DNA from: JAJEFO01 sp965209045 | Lineage (GTDB): Bacteria > Pseudomonadota > Alphaproteobacteria > Rhodobacterales > Rhodobacteraceae | Length of the DNA: 64,000 nucleotides | Reading direction: 5' to 3' | Assembly (NCBI GenBank): GCA_965209045.1 | Contig: CBDBPW010000002.1 | Coordinates: forward strand, 868,001 to 932,000 | Part shown: positions 1 through 9,035 of the stretch, piece by piece | How positions within the stretch are numbered: position 1 is the stretch's first letter | Layout of the letters: each line of letters begins with the position of its first letter | Translations under genes and position numbers: made by a program | Notes under the pieces: model-generated | Database searches by the model: none | The model's input: the letters and a program-made list of their open reading frames with translations, nothing else | What the model was told of the DNA's origin: nothing

Positions 1-740
1 ATGCTCGACGGGATGTAGGCCGGGATGATCTCGTTGATCTTCGCGAGGTCATCGTCCGTGAAACTGTGAAGCTCCATCCCCTTGGTCGCGGCCAGTTGCA
101 CCATTGCAGAAACCGGCCAGCCAGCGGCGTAGAAGTAGGCGTCAAGCTGTCCGTCGGCCAGGCGTTCGGCCGACTGCGCGTTGTTCAGCTCAGCCTCGTC
201 CATGTTGTCTCGCGTGACACCCCATTCGGCGAGCATCATCTCGACGGCAACCTGCGTCCCGGAGCCCGCCTGCGCGATGCCTACGCGCTTGCCCGCCAGA
301 TCGGAAAGGTCGTTGACGCTCATGCCTTTCGGAAGAACGAGGTGCAGGTCTTCCGGGTAGAGGTTCGCAACGATCCGCAGCTTCTCATGCGGCTTCCCGT
401 CGAACTTGCCTTGACCCAGGTACATTGAGCGGGTGACGTCGGCAGCAGCCATCCCGGCCTCAAGCTCGCCGTTCTGAACGGCAGTGTTGTTGAAAACCGA
501 TGCGGTCGTTGACTGCGCGATCGCGATCAGGCCAGGCACGCCACACTGGCCGCCCTTGTCACATGGCCGCGCACCCGGAGGTGCAGAGATACCATTGGCG
601 ATGGTGCCGCCGATCGGAAAGTACGTTCCGCCGGCACTTCCGGTGCCGATCCGGAAGAAGGTCGGGTCTTGAGCAAATGCCGTTCCGGCCGTCAGCGTGG
701 CGGCAACGGCAAGGCCCAGAAATCTGGTGATGTTGTTCAT
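1..740 (-). CDS. TAXI family TRAP transporter solute-binding protein (3' end outside window)
   Basis: Periplasmic receptor of a TRAP-type importer of the TAXI class; the ligand cannot be read from sequence. The protein starts MNNITRFLGLAVAATL with a signal peptide ending near TAFAQ, and the mature part opens with FFRIGTGSAGGTYFPIGG, the typical TAXI N-terminus. Further in are the TASVFNN segment and GKRVGIAQAGSGTQVAVE. About 246 residues are visible; the C-terminus lies beyond base 1. The start is the ATG at 740, preceded by GGAGAACACA. It is divergent from the LysR gene at 1269, a common arrangement for regulator and target. The matching fused DctQM permease would be expected downstream, outside the window. 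Confidence 0.9.
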   Translation of the reverse strand, partial: MNNITRFLGLAVAATLTAGTAFAQDPTFFRIGTGSAGGTYFPIGGTIANGISAPPGARPCDKGGQCGVPGLIAIAQSTTASVFNNTAVQNGELEAGMAAADVTRSMYLGQGKFDGKPHEKLRIVANLYPEDLHLVLPKGMSVNDLSDLAGKRVGIAQAGSGTQVAVEMMLAEWGVTRDNMDEAELNNAQSAERLADGQLDAYFYAAGWPVSAMVQLAATKGMELHSFTDDDLAKINEIIPAYIPSS

Positions 741-1268
741 TGTGTTCTCCATGTGAACGGACTCCAGGAAACGAGTCGTGCATGGCAGAATACCGTTGCA
801 AAAAAGAAATACAAATTTGAATATCTTTGAAGTTCCAAGATTTGGATTATGAATTTGGATCTCCGTTTCCAGACCGGACGCAAGCCCTCTCAACTCGGCG
901 GCGAGGGCCGGGGAACGGGCCAGTTGACGGCAAGGCGCGGCGTCTGGCCACCGGCGCGAAAGCGGGAAGCCTGCCCGATCATTGACACCGCCATTCCCGG
1001 CTGCCGCCGTTCCGCCTCGACGCGCGCCAGGCCGCGGCCCGGCTCTGGCCCGGCTGGCGCAGGATCGCCAAGCCCGAAAGCCGGCTTTCCCTCGGGCCGC
1101 GGATCTGGCAACTGTCTTCACGGGCGCAGTGGCGGCGACCCTTCGGCATGGCAGTCTCCTCGTTTGCCCAGATGGACGGCCGTTGTTGCCTGGACGATTC
1201 GCGGGATCCTGTGCCAACGGCGCAGGTTCCAATCGCCATTCGTGTCACACTGAAAGCGGAGCGTGGGC
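741..1268. promoter_or_regulatory. Divergent intergenic region, TAXI receptor / LysR
   Basis: No gene is recognised here. The part next to the TAXI start (about 785-870) is clearly AT-rich against the GC-rich surroundings, as expected for a promoter and regulator-binding zone. The rest is GC-rich with open frames in several registers that look like composition artefacts. The AGCGGAGCG just before 1269 is a good ribosome binding site for the LysR gene. Confidence 0.4.
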
Positions 1269-2237
1269 ATGAACATTTCGCAGCTTTCGGCATTTCACGC
1301 TGTAATGACCTCGGCGACCCTGACCGAGGCCGCTGAAAGGCTTGGCCGTACGCAACCCGCAATCAGCGCGGCGATCAGATCCCTTGAGGATCAACTGGGC
1401 ATGAAGTTGTTTGAGCGACGGGGTCGCAAGCTCGTGCCAGTGCCGGAGGCGCAATACTTGATGACCGAGGCCAACGCGATACTTCGGCAGCTCAGCCAGG
1501 TCCGGCAGACGATGCGTGGTCTCGGTGACGGACACCTGGGCACGTTGACCGTCGCGGCGATGCCAGGCCCTGTCACCATGCTTTTCCCCCGGTTCATTGC
1601 GACACACATCGGCAAAAGGACCGGCATCAAGACCTCCATGCTTGCCCGAAGCTCCAACCAGATTGCGGAACTCGCACGCGCGCAAAGCATCGACTTTGGC
1701 TTTGCGGACATTCCGGAAGATGCAGACGGCGGCGGACTCTACCGATCCGACGTCATTTCTGGCAATTGCTTCGTGGCGCTTCCAGCGACCCACGCGCTCG
1801 CTCGCGAGCAGACCATATCCCTTGATGCCCTTGGCGGCCAGCCCATGGGGTCGCTCCAGGCCAATCACGTTCACACTCGCGATGTCCGACGGGCGTTCGA
1901 CGAGGCCGGACACAAATTCAATCCGATGGTCGAAAGCCAGACCTTCTTGCCGATCCTCCCGTTCATCGTGGCCGGTCAGTGTTGCGCCATTCTCGACCCG
2001 TTGACGGTTGTGCACGTCAGGGAAACAGGCGCCTTCTCCGAGACCCTGCGCATCCGCCTGCTCGATCGACCATTGCGCTACAGCTACGCGATCATTTCTC
2101 CGGCCCACCGTCCGACGTCCGTCATTGCAACCGAGGTGCGTGATGCCTGGACGCAAGAAGTGCACCGCTTTCTCGAGAGCGCAGGCGCCCACCCGGAATT
2201 GCGCATTCAAGAGCGGGACGCGACGACGTCTTCGTAG
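1269..2237 (+). CDS. LysR family transcriptional regulator
   Basis: DNA-binding regulator of 322 residues. The N-terminal winged helix-turn-helix is plain (residues 1-60, with LTEAAERLGRTQPAIS as recognition region), followed by a substrate-binding domain of the periplasmic-binding fold. The ATG at 1269 is preferred over the GTG at 1263 because GCGGAGCG lies about 7 bases upstream. It is divergent from the TAXI receptor gene, which it probably controls. It converges with the PLP enzyme gene, and their 3' ends overlap by 31 bp (2207-2237). The effector is unknown. Confidence 0.92.
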   Translation: MNISQLSAFHAVMTSATLTEAAERLGRTQPAISAAIRSLEDQLGMKLFERRGRKLVPVPEAQYLMTEANAILRQLSQVRQTMRGLGDGHLGTLTVAAMPGPVTMLFPRFIATHIGKRTGIKTSMLARSSNQIAELARAQSIDFGFADIPEDADGGGLYRSDVISGNCFVALPATHALAREQTISLDALGGQPMGSLQANHVHTRDVRRAFDEAGHKFNPMVESQTFLPILPFIVAGQCCAILDPLTVVHVRETGAFSETLRIRLLDRPLRYSYAIISPAHRPTSVIATEVRDAWTQEVHRFLESAGAHPELRIQERDATTSS

Positions 2238-3214
2238 GCAAAAAGCGCGGCAAGCCCGCCGGTATGCACGTAACAGACACGGCTGCCTTTCGTGATCTCT
2301 CCACTCTTCACAAGCGCCAGCACCGCAGCAAAGCTCTTGGCGGTGTAGACCGGGTCCAGCATCAGGCCTTCGCACCTGGCCATGGTCCTGATCGCCTCAA
2401 TGCCTGAAGGCCCAAGCTGACCATAGCCTGGTGCCAAGGCGCCATCCCAGACGCGAATGTCTGCATCTGCAACGCTGGCCGCACCCGGATACAGCCCTTC
2501 CAGCCGCTTCATGGTTCGACCAACACGCGGGCCCTGCTCTGCGGCGCCACGCCGGACGCAGCTGCCGATGACCCTTGCACCCGAACCCGCACCTCTCAGT
2601 CCGGCCAGCAGCCCCGCATGCGTTGACCCGCTTCCCGAGGCGACCACGAAGACGTCGAAGTCGTCCCTCTGATCGAGTGTCTCTTTGGCCGCATCCACAT
2701 AGCCCAGTGCACCGAGCGGTGTATGGCCTTCCGAGAGATGAATGACATAGGGTCGGCGACCTTCGGCCTTGAGCGCATCTGCCCGCTCGTGGAGCGCAGC
2801 ATCTGCACCGGCCTCGTCCTCGCCGTGGGGATAGGTCACGATCTCGGCGCCCATGAGCCGCGAAAGAAGCACGTTGCCGGATTCTCGGTACCGATCCGGC
2901 TTTCCCGGAACACGGTCTTCCAGTTGCACGACAGGGTGCATTCCCTGTGCTCGCGCAACCGCCACCGCCAGCCGGGCGAAGTTTGACTGCACCGCCCCGG
3001 TGACAAGGATCGTGTCTGCGCCTTCGGACAATGCCGCGCCAAAATAGTACTCCAGCTGCCGCGCCTTGTTTCCGCCAAAGGTCGGTCCCGCCAGATCATC
3101 CCGCTTGATGAACAACTCGATTCCCAACAGTTCGGACAAGCGTTCGGACGCCGCCAACGGTGTCGGACCAAATACGATGCTCAGCTTCTGATGCATGTCC
3201 TTGCTCGGCATCAT
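2207..3214 (-). CDS. D-cysteine desulfhydrase / ACC deaminase family PLP enzyme
   Basis: 335-residue fold-type II PLP enzyme. Family members release ammonia from D-cysteine (plus pyruvate and sulfide) or from 1-aminocyclopropane-1-carboxylate. Visible features: FIKRDDLAGPTFGGNKARQL, with the Schiff-base lysine in GGNK (the family pattern GNKxR), QSNFARL after it, and a C-terminal VCYVHTGG segment. The frame stays open far upstream, but the ATG pair at 3214/3211 has GGGAGTGAGG in front and fits the family length; the ATG at 3196 is an alternative. Substrate choice between D-cysteine, ACC and another D-amino acid cannot be decided by eye. The 3' end overlaps the LysR gene on the other strand. 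Confidence 0.85.
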   Translation of the reverse strand: MMPSKDMHQKLSIVFGPTPLAASERLSELLGIELFIKRDDLAGPTFGGNKARQLEYYFGAALSEGADTILVTGAVQSNFARLAVAVARAQGMHPVVQLEDRVPGKPDRYRESGNVLLSRLMGAEIVTYPHGEDEAGADAALHERADALKAEGRRPYVIHLSEGHTPLGALGYVDAAKETLDQRDDFDVFVVASGSGSTHAGLLAGLRGAGSGARVIGSCVRRGAAEQGPRVGRTMKRLEGLYPGAASVADADIRVWDGALAPGYGQLGPSGIEAIRTMARCEGLMLDPVYTAKSFAAVLALVKSGEITKGSRVCYVHTGGLAALFAYEDVVASRS

Positions 3215-3749
3215 CCTCACTCCCCGCCTGGGCCCGGCGCTGGCAATGGACGCAGCGCTCAAGCCCCGCCACCACCAGAGTAACGCCGGTTCCCGACGGC
3301 GCTGATCTTGGTGACGGCCCGGCTCCTCCCGCATGCCACTCGGCCGGCGCGCGCCATTTTTCCTGTCAGGCAAAAGCACTGGCCATTCCACCAGCGCCTT
3401 CACGATCCCCTTGCGCAAGTCCCGTCGTCCGCCACGACCGTGACCTCCCGGCATCGACGCTCTTGCGCCCGTACACGTATGCACCGGCACATGTCGAAAA
3501 GTGAAGCGACGGGCCAAGGAGCGTGCAGCCTGACGATCCGCCCTCCTCCGTTGTCCGCAGCGTTCTCCTTCTCGCCGCGGGGCATCACCTGAATGTACAT
3601 CGGTGCAAGGCATGCTGAGACCATTCCTGGATCGAGCCTTTGGCACCGCGACCCGAAACCGCAGGACATGCACGCGGCGTCAGCGCCAATTGCGTCACTT
3701 CGACCATCGGGCTACATCCACTCGGAATCGCTGAACGGAGACCGGCCAG
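3215..3749. other. Intergenic stretch without recognisable gene
   Basis: 535 bases between divergently transcribed genes (the PLP enzyme and ettA). No frame gives a protein I recognise, and I see no RNA gene or clear terminator. The promoters of both neighbours should lie here. Confidence 0.4.
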
Positions 3750-5405
3750 ATGAAGGCTCACCAGTTCGTCTACCACATGGACGGAGTGTCCAAGGTGCTT
3801 CCGGGAAACCGGAAATGTCTGGAAAACATCCGTCTTTCCTTTCTTCCGGGCGTCAAGATCGGTGTCGTGGGCGTCAACGGCGCCGGCAAGTCGACCCTGA
3901 TGCGAATCATGGCCGGCCTCGACAAGGATTTCACGGGAGAGGCCTGGGCAGCCGACGGCATCCGCGTCGGATACCTGCCGCAGGAGCCCCGGCTGGACGA
4001 TTCCCTCAATGTCCGCGAAAACGTGATGCTTGGCGTTGCGGAGAACCAGGCCAGGCTCGATCGCTTCAACGAACTCGCAATGAACTACTCGGAAGACACG
4101 GCCGAGGAAATGGCGCAGTTGCAGGACGAGATCGACTCCCGGAACCTCTGGGACCTCGACGCACAGATCGATGTCGCCATGGAAGCCCTGCGCTGTCCTG
4201 CGGACGACGCGAAGGTCGATTCGCTTTCTGGCGGCGAAAGGCGCCGAGTCGCGATTTGCAGGCTCCTCCTCGAAGCGCCGGACATGCTCCTGCTCGACGA
4301 GCCGACCAACCATCTTGATGCCGAAACGGTCGCATGGCTCCAGCAGCACCTCATCAACTACAAGGGCACCTGCCTCATCGTCACGCACGACCGCTACTTC
4401 CTGGACGACATCACTGGATGGATCCTTGAGCTCGACCGCGGTCGCGGCATTCCCTACGAAGGCAACTATTCGGCCTGGCTCGAGCAAAAGGCCCTACGAC
4501 TCGCGCAGGAGGCCCGGGAAGATCGTGCGCACCAGAAGACGCTTGAGCGCGAACTCGAATGGATCCGTCAGGGTGCGAAGGCACGCCAGGCAAAGCAGAA
4601 GGCCCGGATCAACGCCTACAGCGAGCTCGCGGCCCGCTCCGAGAGAGAAAGGCTCACGCGAGCCCAGATCATCATCCCGAACGGACCGCGCCTCGGTTCA
4701 AAGGTGATCGAGGTGAACGGCCTCAAGAAGGCCATGGGCGAGAAGCTCCTGATCGAGAGCCTGTCCTTCAGCTTGCCGCCCGGAGGAATCGTCGGCGTCA
4801 TCGGCCCGAACGGTGCCGGAAAGACCACTCTCTTCCGGTTGCTGACAGGCCAGGAACAGCCCGACGGCGGCGGCATCGAGTTCGGCGAGACGGCGCACCT
4901 TGCCTATGTCGACCAGTCCCGCGACGACCTGGACGCCAACGCGACCGTCTGGGAGGAAATCTCGGCAGGTGCGGAGATCATCGAGCTCGGTGACGTCCGG
5001 CTGAACAGCCGCGCATACTGCTCGGCATTCAATTTCCGGGGCGGGGACCAGCAAAAGAAGATCGGGATGCTGTCGGGAGGCGAACGCAACCGCGTCCACA
5101 TGGCAAAGCTCCTGAAGGCCGGAGGCAATGTCCTGCTTCTGGACGAGCCGACCAACGACCTCGACGTGGAAACGTTGAGAGCCCTGGAGGACGCCCTGGT
5201 CGACTTTGCCGGATGCGCGGTGGTCATCTCGCACGACCGCTTCTTCCTCGACAGAATCTGCACCCACATGCTCGCCTTTGAGGACGAAGCCCACGTGGAA
5301 TGGTTTGAAGGCAACTTCGAGGACTACGAGGAAGACAAGAAACGGCGGCTCGGCCCGGGCGCCGTGGAACCGAGGCGCATAAAGTACAAGAAGTTCGCAC
5401 GGTAG
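3750..5405 (+). CDS. ettA: Energy-dependent translational throttle protein EttA (ABC-F)
   Basis: Soluble ABC-F ATPase of 551 residues without membrane domain. EttA binds the ribosomal E site and gates entry into elongation according to the ATP/ADP ratio. Two ABC domains are visible: Walker A GVNGAGKST with signature LSGGERRR in the first half, and GPNGAGKTT with LSGGERNR in the second, each followed by LLLDEPTN. Between them lies the charged linker rich in Arg, Lys and Glu that marks ABC-F proteins. Length is standard. The stop codon shares its last base with the GTG start of the next gene, suggesting co-transcription. Confidence 0.96.
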   Translation: MKAHQFVYHMDGVSKVLPGNRKCLENIRLSFLPGVKIGVVGVNGAGKSTLMRIMAGLDKDFTGEAWAADGIRVGYLPQEPRLDDSLNVRENVMLGVAENQARLDRFNELAMNYSEDTAEEMAQLQDEIDSRNLWDLDAQIDVAMEALRCPADDAKVDSLSGGERRRVAICRLLLEAPDMLLLDEPTNHLDAETVAWLQQHLINYKGTCLIVTHDRYFLDDITGWILELDRGRGIPYEGNYSAWLEQKALRLAQEAREDRAHQKTLERELEWIRQGAKARQAKQKARINAYSELAARSERERLTRAQIIIPNGPRLGSKVIEVNGLKKAMGEKLLIESLSFSLPPGGIVGVIGPNGAGKTTLFRLLTGQEQPDGGGIEFGETAHLAYVDQSRDDLDANATVWEEISAGAEIIELGDVRLNSRAYCSAFNFRGGDQQKKIGMLSGGERNRVHMAKLLKAGGNVLLLDEPTNDLDVETLRALEDALVDFAGCAVVISHDRFFLDRICTHMLAFEDEAHVEWFEGNFEDYEEDKKRRLGPGAVEPRRIKYKKFAR

Positions 5406-6322
5406 TGGCCAGCCCGGCGCACGCTCCCGAGAGCCCGCGGCGATCGTTGGAGGGCATAGCGTGGATGGTCCTGACCGGCATCCTCTTCGTTGGAGTGACG
5501 GCGGCGGTCAAGCATGGTGCGGCAGACCTTCCTGCCGCCGAATCCGCATTCCTGCGGTTCGCCTTCGGGCTGGTTTTCCTGGCACCAATGACGGGCACGC
5601 TTCTCAGGACGCGCATTAGCCCGCGGCAGTGGCGGCTCATCGGGCTGCGCGGTGCCGTTCACACGCTCGGCGTGTGCCTCTGGTTCTACGCCATGACCCG
5701 CATAACCATTGCCGAAGTCACGGCAATGAACAACCTGATCCCGGTCTACGTGACCCTGGGGGCGGTGCTGTTTCTGGGCGAGGGTCTCGCGGTCCGCCGC
5801 CTGGTTGCGGTTGGGATTGCGTTCCTCGGCGCCTTGCTCATTCTCAGGCCCGGGTTGCGGGAGCTCTCAGACGGGCATCTTGCAATGATTTTCGTGGCCA
5901 TGTGCCTTGCCGGCAGCTACCTGTTCGCAAAGCGAATGGCGGCCGAGCTTCCGGCCTCGGTGATCGTGGCAATGATGTCGGTCGTCGTGACGATCTTTCT
6001 CCTCCCGCTTGCGATTGCAGTCTGGCGCTGGCCAACCCCCGGCGAAATCGCCTGGATAATGCTGATTGCCTGCCTCGCGACCTGTGGCCATTACACGATG
6101 ACGAGATCATTTGCCATCGCGCCCTTGAGCGTGACCCAGCCGGTTGCCTTTTTGCCACTCGTCTGGTCGGTGCTCATCGGTCTCTTCGTGTTTCACGAAG
6201 CCGTCGACATCTGGGTCATCCTGGGAGGATGCCTGATCATCGCCGCAACTACGTTCATTGCAATCCGTGAATCCTTGCTGAACCGGGGTCGCGGCGCCGA
6301 CGAAAGTGCCGGACCGCTGTGA
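5405..6322 (+). CDS. DMT superfamily transporter, EamA domains
   Basis: 305-residue inner-membrane protein with two EamA repeats and about ten hydrophobic segments, typical of drug/metabolite exporters. It starts at a GTG that overlaps the ettA stop by one base, so translation is probably coupled. Conserved family features include an AAESAFLRF segment in the first repeat and TQPVAFLPLVWSVLIGL in the second. Substrate unknown; members export amino acids, metabolites or drugs. It converges with the HMCES-like gene, with 9 bases between the stops. Confidence 0.9.
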   Translation: MASPAHAPESPRRSLEGIAWMVLTGILFVGVTAAVKHGAADLPAAESAFLRFAFGLVFLAPMTGTLLRTRISPRQWRLIGLRGAVHTLGVCLWFYAMTRITIAEVTAMNNLIPVYVTLGAVLFLGEGLAVRRLVAVGIAFLGALLILRPGLRELSDGHLAMIFVAMCLAGSYLFAKRMAAELPASVIVAMMSVVVTIFLLPLAIAVWRWPTPGEIAWIMLIACLATCGHYTMTRSFAIAPLSVTQPVAFLPLVWSVLIGLFVFHEAVDIWVILGGCLIIAATTFIAIRESLLNRGRGADESAGPL

Positions 6323-6331
6323 ATCCGGAGA

Positions 6332-6949
6332 CTAAGGCGCGTTCCAGTCCACGTCATCGGCAGGTTCAACGATCAGGCGTCCATCCGGAAGCGGACGCAT
6401 CAGGGCGCGCGCTTGAGCTTCCTCCCCGTGCAACCAGGTCTCCAGGGCGTCCATCGCCATCAGCACGCCCATCCGGTGATGGACATCACGCACGTCCGCA
6501 GACGGCTCGCAGGTCACGGTCGCAACCTGGTGCACTGACCGACCGCCGGGTGCCTCCCAGACATCCGTGATCGCCGCAAAGAGGAGCAACTCGCCGGATC
6601 TGGGGCGGATGCGCCAAGCCTTCTTGCGGCGTGCCTTGCCAGTCCATTCGTACCAGCCGTCGGCGGGGACTACGGCTCGCCCGACCCCTTCGAACGCGGT
6701 CTTGCCAAACACCGTTTCGCTCCGCGCGTTGATGATCGTGTCCAGAACCGGACGACCACGGGCATTTACGCGACCTACAGGAATCATCCCCCATCTCATC
6801 CGTTCGAGGCGGTGCCCGGGAGTGCACACGATCACTTCCTCGCCAGGAGAGATGTTGCGGCGCGGAATTTCGTCTCGCGGGACATCGTCGATGCCGAGGA
6901 CCGACGCCACGTCCGTCAACGGCCTCTCCAGAAACATGCGTCCAGGCAT
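6332..6949 (-). CDS. HMCES/YedK-like SRAP family protein with Pro in place of Cys2
   Basis: 205-residue SRAP-domain protein. Family members protect abasic sites in single-stranded DNA by crosslinking through Cys2 after Met removal. Other active-site elements are present: NARSET (Asn), PADGWYEW (Glu) and HHRMGVLM (His). The N-terminus reads MPGRMFLE where the family has MCGRF; the second codon is CCT, so the crosslinking cysteine is missing. The start at 6949 has GAGGGTGCG directly upstream and no nearby alternative restores a Cys2. It may be a non-crosslinking subfamily or have another function. Confidence 0.85.
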   Translation of the reverse strand: MPGRMFLERPLTDVASVLGIDDVPRDEIPRRNISPGEEVIVCTPGHRLERMRWGMIPVGRVNARGRPVLDTIINARSETVFGKTAFEGVGRAVVPADGWYEWTGKARRKKAWRIRPRSGELLLFAAITDVWEAPGGRSVHQVATVTCEPSADVRDVHHRMGVLMAMDALETWLHGEEAQARALMRPLPDGRLIVEPADDVDWNAP

Positions 6950-7243
6950 CGCACCCTCGAATTTGCTGCGGCCACCGACCCAGAATACCCGATTCGCGGT
7001 TGAACCGTTACGGCTGCAGCCGATCGGCCTCGTCGCGACGCGCGCTACGTCGGCAAATTCCCCGGCGGGCACCCGGAAAGTGCCGAATCTCGCGCAATTG
7101 GTGTCGCCTCTGCCCTGTGCGAATCAAGCAAGTGCGATTTATGGTTTTGCAGCCGTATGCGGGCGGGCTTGCGCCCGTCCCGGCCTTACGGCATTCCCCG
7201 TCCCGCCGGACCGGGAAACAAGAACCAGAACCTGGAGACGATG

Positions 7244-8242
7244 ATGTCCAAAATGTCACTAGCCTGCGCGACGGCCTTCCTGGCGTCTTCCGGTGCCGCT
7301 TTTGCGGACGGCCACGTTACCGAAGTCAGCTTCGGCACCAACTGGGTTGCCCAGGCCGAACATGGAGGCTTCTACCAAGCCGTTGCAGACGGCACTTATG
7401 AAGAGTGCGGACTCAAGGTCACGATCGTGCCGGGAGGGCCACAGATCAACAACCGTGCATTGATGCTTGCCGGCAGGATCGACTTCCACATGGGCGGCGA
7501 CCTGCTGCAGGCGTTCGCGGCCGCAAGGGAAAACGTGCCGGTCGTTGCAGTGGCGGCCATCTTCCAGAAGCATCCGCAAGTCATCCTTGCCCATCCCGGA
7601 GAGGCCGAGAGATGGGACGATCTCAAGAACCTCACGCTCCTGATCGGCGACAACGGGTTTCAAAGCTACTACCAGTGGATGATGGCGGCCCACGGCTTTA
7701 CCGCCGAGCAACGCGAGCCTTACACCTTCAATCCGGCGCCGTTTCTCGCCGACACCCGCAAGGGAATGCAGGGATACCTCTCGTCCGAGCCGTACCTCGT
7801 AGAAAAGACGGGCGGATTCACGCCGAACGTATTCCTGATCGCGGACGCAGGCTATTCCACTTACGCCACGACCATTGAAACCATGGCCGACGACATCGCC
7901 GAACGGCCTGAAGTGGTCCAGTGTTTTGTCGATGGCTCCATCAAGGGGTGGTACTCGTATCTCTATGGCGATGCGTCCGCCGCGAATGCGTTGATCCAGG
8001 AGGCGAACCCCGAAATGTCGTCAGACAAGATCGCGTATGCCATCGCGAAAATGAAAGAGCACGGCATCGTTGATTCAGGCGATTCCGACACCATGGGAAT
8101 CGGAGTCATCACGGATGCCAAGGTCGAGGACTTCTTCAACAAGATGGTCACCGCCGGCGTGATTGACGGCGACATCGACTGGTCGTCTGCATATGACACG
8201 AGCTTCACGGGCAAGGGCGTTGGCATCGACCTGAAGAAGTGA
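7244..8242 (+). CDS. ABC transporter substrate-binding protein, NMT1/THI5-like
   Basis: 332-residue periplasmic receptor. The signal peptide covers about the first 22 residues (cleavage near AFADG). The mature protein has FGTNWVAQAEHGGFYQA and IVPGGPQINNRALMLAG, the pattern of NMT1/THI5 proteins that bind pyrimidine thiamine precursors or related small molecules. ATG codons stand at 7241 and 7244; GGAG at 7234-7237 fits 7244 better. It is the first gene of an importer operon with the ATPase at 8262 and the permease at 9032. No TPP riboswitch is visible upstream, so a thiamine role is only a possibility; nitrate/sulfonate-type ligands remain open. Confidence 0.88.
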   Translation: MSKMSLACATAFLASSGAAFADGHVTEVSFGTNWVAQAEHGGFYQAVADGTYEECGLKVTIVPGGPQINNRALMLAGRIDFHMGGDLLQAFAAARENVPVVAVAAIFQKHPQVILAHPGEAERWDDLKNLTLLIGDNGFQSYYQWMMAAHGFTAEQREPYTFNPAPFLADTRKGMQGYLSSEPYLVEKTGGFTPNVFLIADAGYSTYATTIETMADDIAERPEVVQCFVDGSIKGWYSYLYGDASAANALIQEANPEMSSDKIAYAIAKMKEHGIVDSGDSDTMGIGVITDAKVEDFFNKMVTAGVIDGDIDWSSAYDTSFTGKGVGIDLKK

Positions 8243-8261
8243 CCGTGCCGCGGAGAGCCGC

Positions 8262-9035
8262 ATGACAGCGCGCGACGGGCGCACGTCGCTCCTGACCATG
8301 TCCGGCGTCGAAAAGACATTCCGCGGCGAGACCGTGGCACTGAAGGACCTGAATCTGACGGTGAACGGAGGTGACTTCCTGTCGCTCCTCGGCCCATCGG
8401 GTTGCGGCAAGTCAACGGCCCTCAGGCTGATTGCAGGGCTCATTCACCCAACCAGCGGTCGGCTCGAATGGAGCGGCGAAAGGGGCGTCGGCGATCTGGG
8501 CATCGTGTTCCAGGAACCGACGCTCATGCCATGGCTGACCGTCTCGCAAAACGTCTGGCTGCCGTATCGCCTTCGCGGAAAGAGCTTCGCGCAGGCGCGG
8601 CGCGACATCGAATCCGCACTCGAACTCGTGGGTCTTTCGGAGTTCAGCGATGCCCACCCGCGCGAACTCTCCGGTGGGATGAAGATGCGTGTCTCCATCG
8701 CCCGCGCCATGGTCACGCGACCCCGGCTGATCCTGCTGGACGAACCCTTTGCCGCGCTCGACGAGATCACGCGCTTCAAGCTGAACGACGACCTGCTGGA
8801 GATGAAGGCCGCATTGGGCTGCACGGTGATCTTCGTCACCCATTCGGTGTTTGAGAGCGTTTTCCTGTCGGACCGCGTCATCGTCATGGCCTCGCGGCCT
8901 GGACGGGTCATAAGCGAACTCGGCATAGACACGCCCTATCCCCGCCACGCCGACTTCCGTACCTCGAACGAGTTTGCGGCTCATGCCAGGGACGTGTCGA
9001 ACGCTTTGGGAGAGGCCATGGGGGCTGCCGCATGA
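8262..9035 (+). CDS. ABC transporter ATP-binding protein (NitT/TauT type)
   Basis: 257-residue ATPase that powers the importer encoded by its neighbours. Walker A is GPSGCGKST, the Q-loop is FQEPTLMPW (typical of the nitrate/sulfonate/taurine class), the signature is LSGGMKMR, Walker B is LILLDEPF, and the H-loop lies in FVTHSV. It follows the binding-protein gene after 19 bases and overlaps the permease gene by 4 bases (ATGA), so the three genes form one operon. Confidence 0.93.
   Translation: MTARDGRTSLLTMSGVEKTFRGETVALKDLNLTVNGGDFLSLLGPSGCGKSTALRLIAGLIHPTSGRLEWSGERGVGDLGIVFQEPTLMPWLTVSQNVWLPYRLRGKSFAQARRDIESALELVGLSEFSDAHPRELSGGMKMRVSIARAMVTRPRLILLDEPFAALDEITRFKLNDDLLEMKAALGCTVIFVTHSVFESVFLSDRVIVMASRPGRVISELGIDTPYPRHADFRTSNEFAAHARDVSNALGEAMGAAA

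Noticed and set aside
2207..3673. 488-residue version of the PLP enzyme
   Set aside because: The first 150 residues are Arg-rich, unlike the family, and the ATG pair at 3214/3211 has a good ribosome binding site.
7000..7240. Possible TPP riboswitch in front of the NMT1/THI5-type ABC importer
   Set aside because: None of the conserved thi-box segments (CTGAGA, the ACCTGATCTGG-type stretch) can be found.
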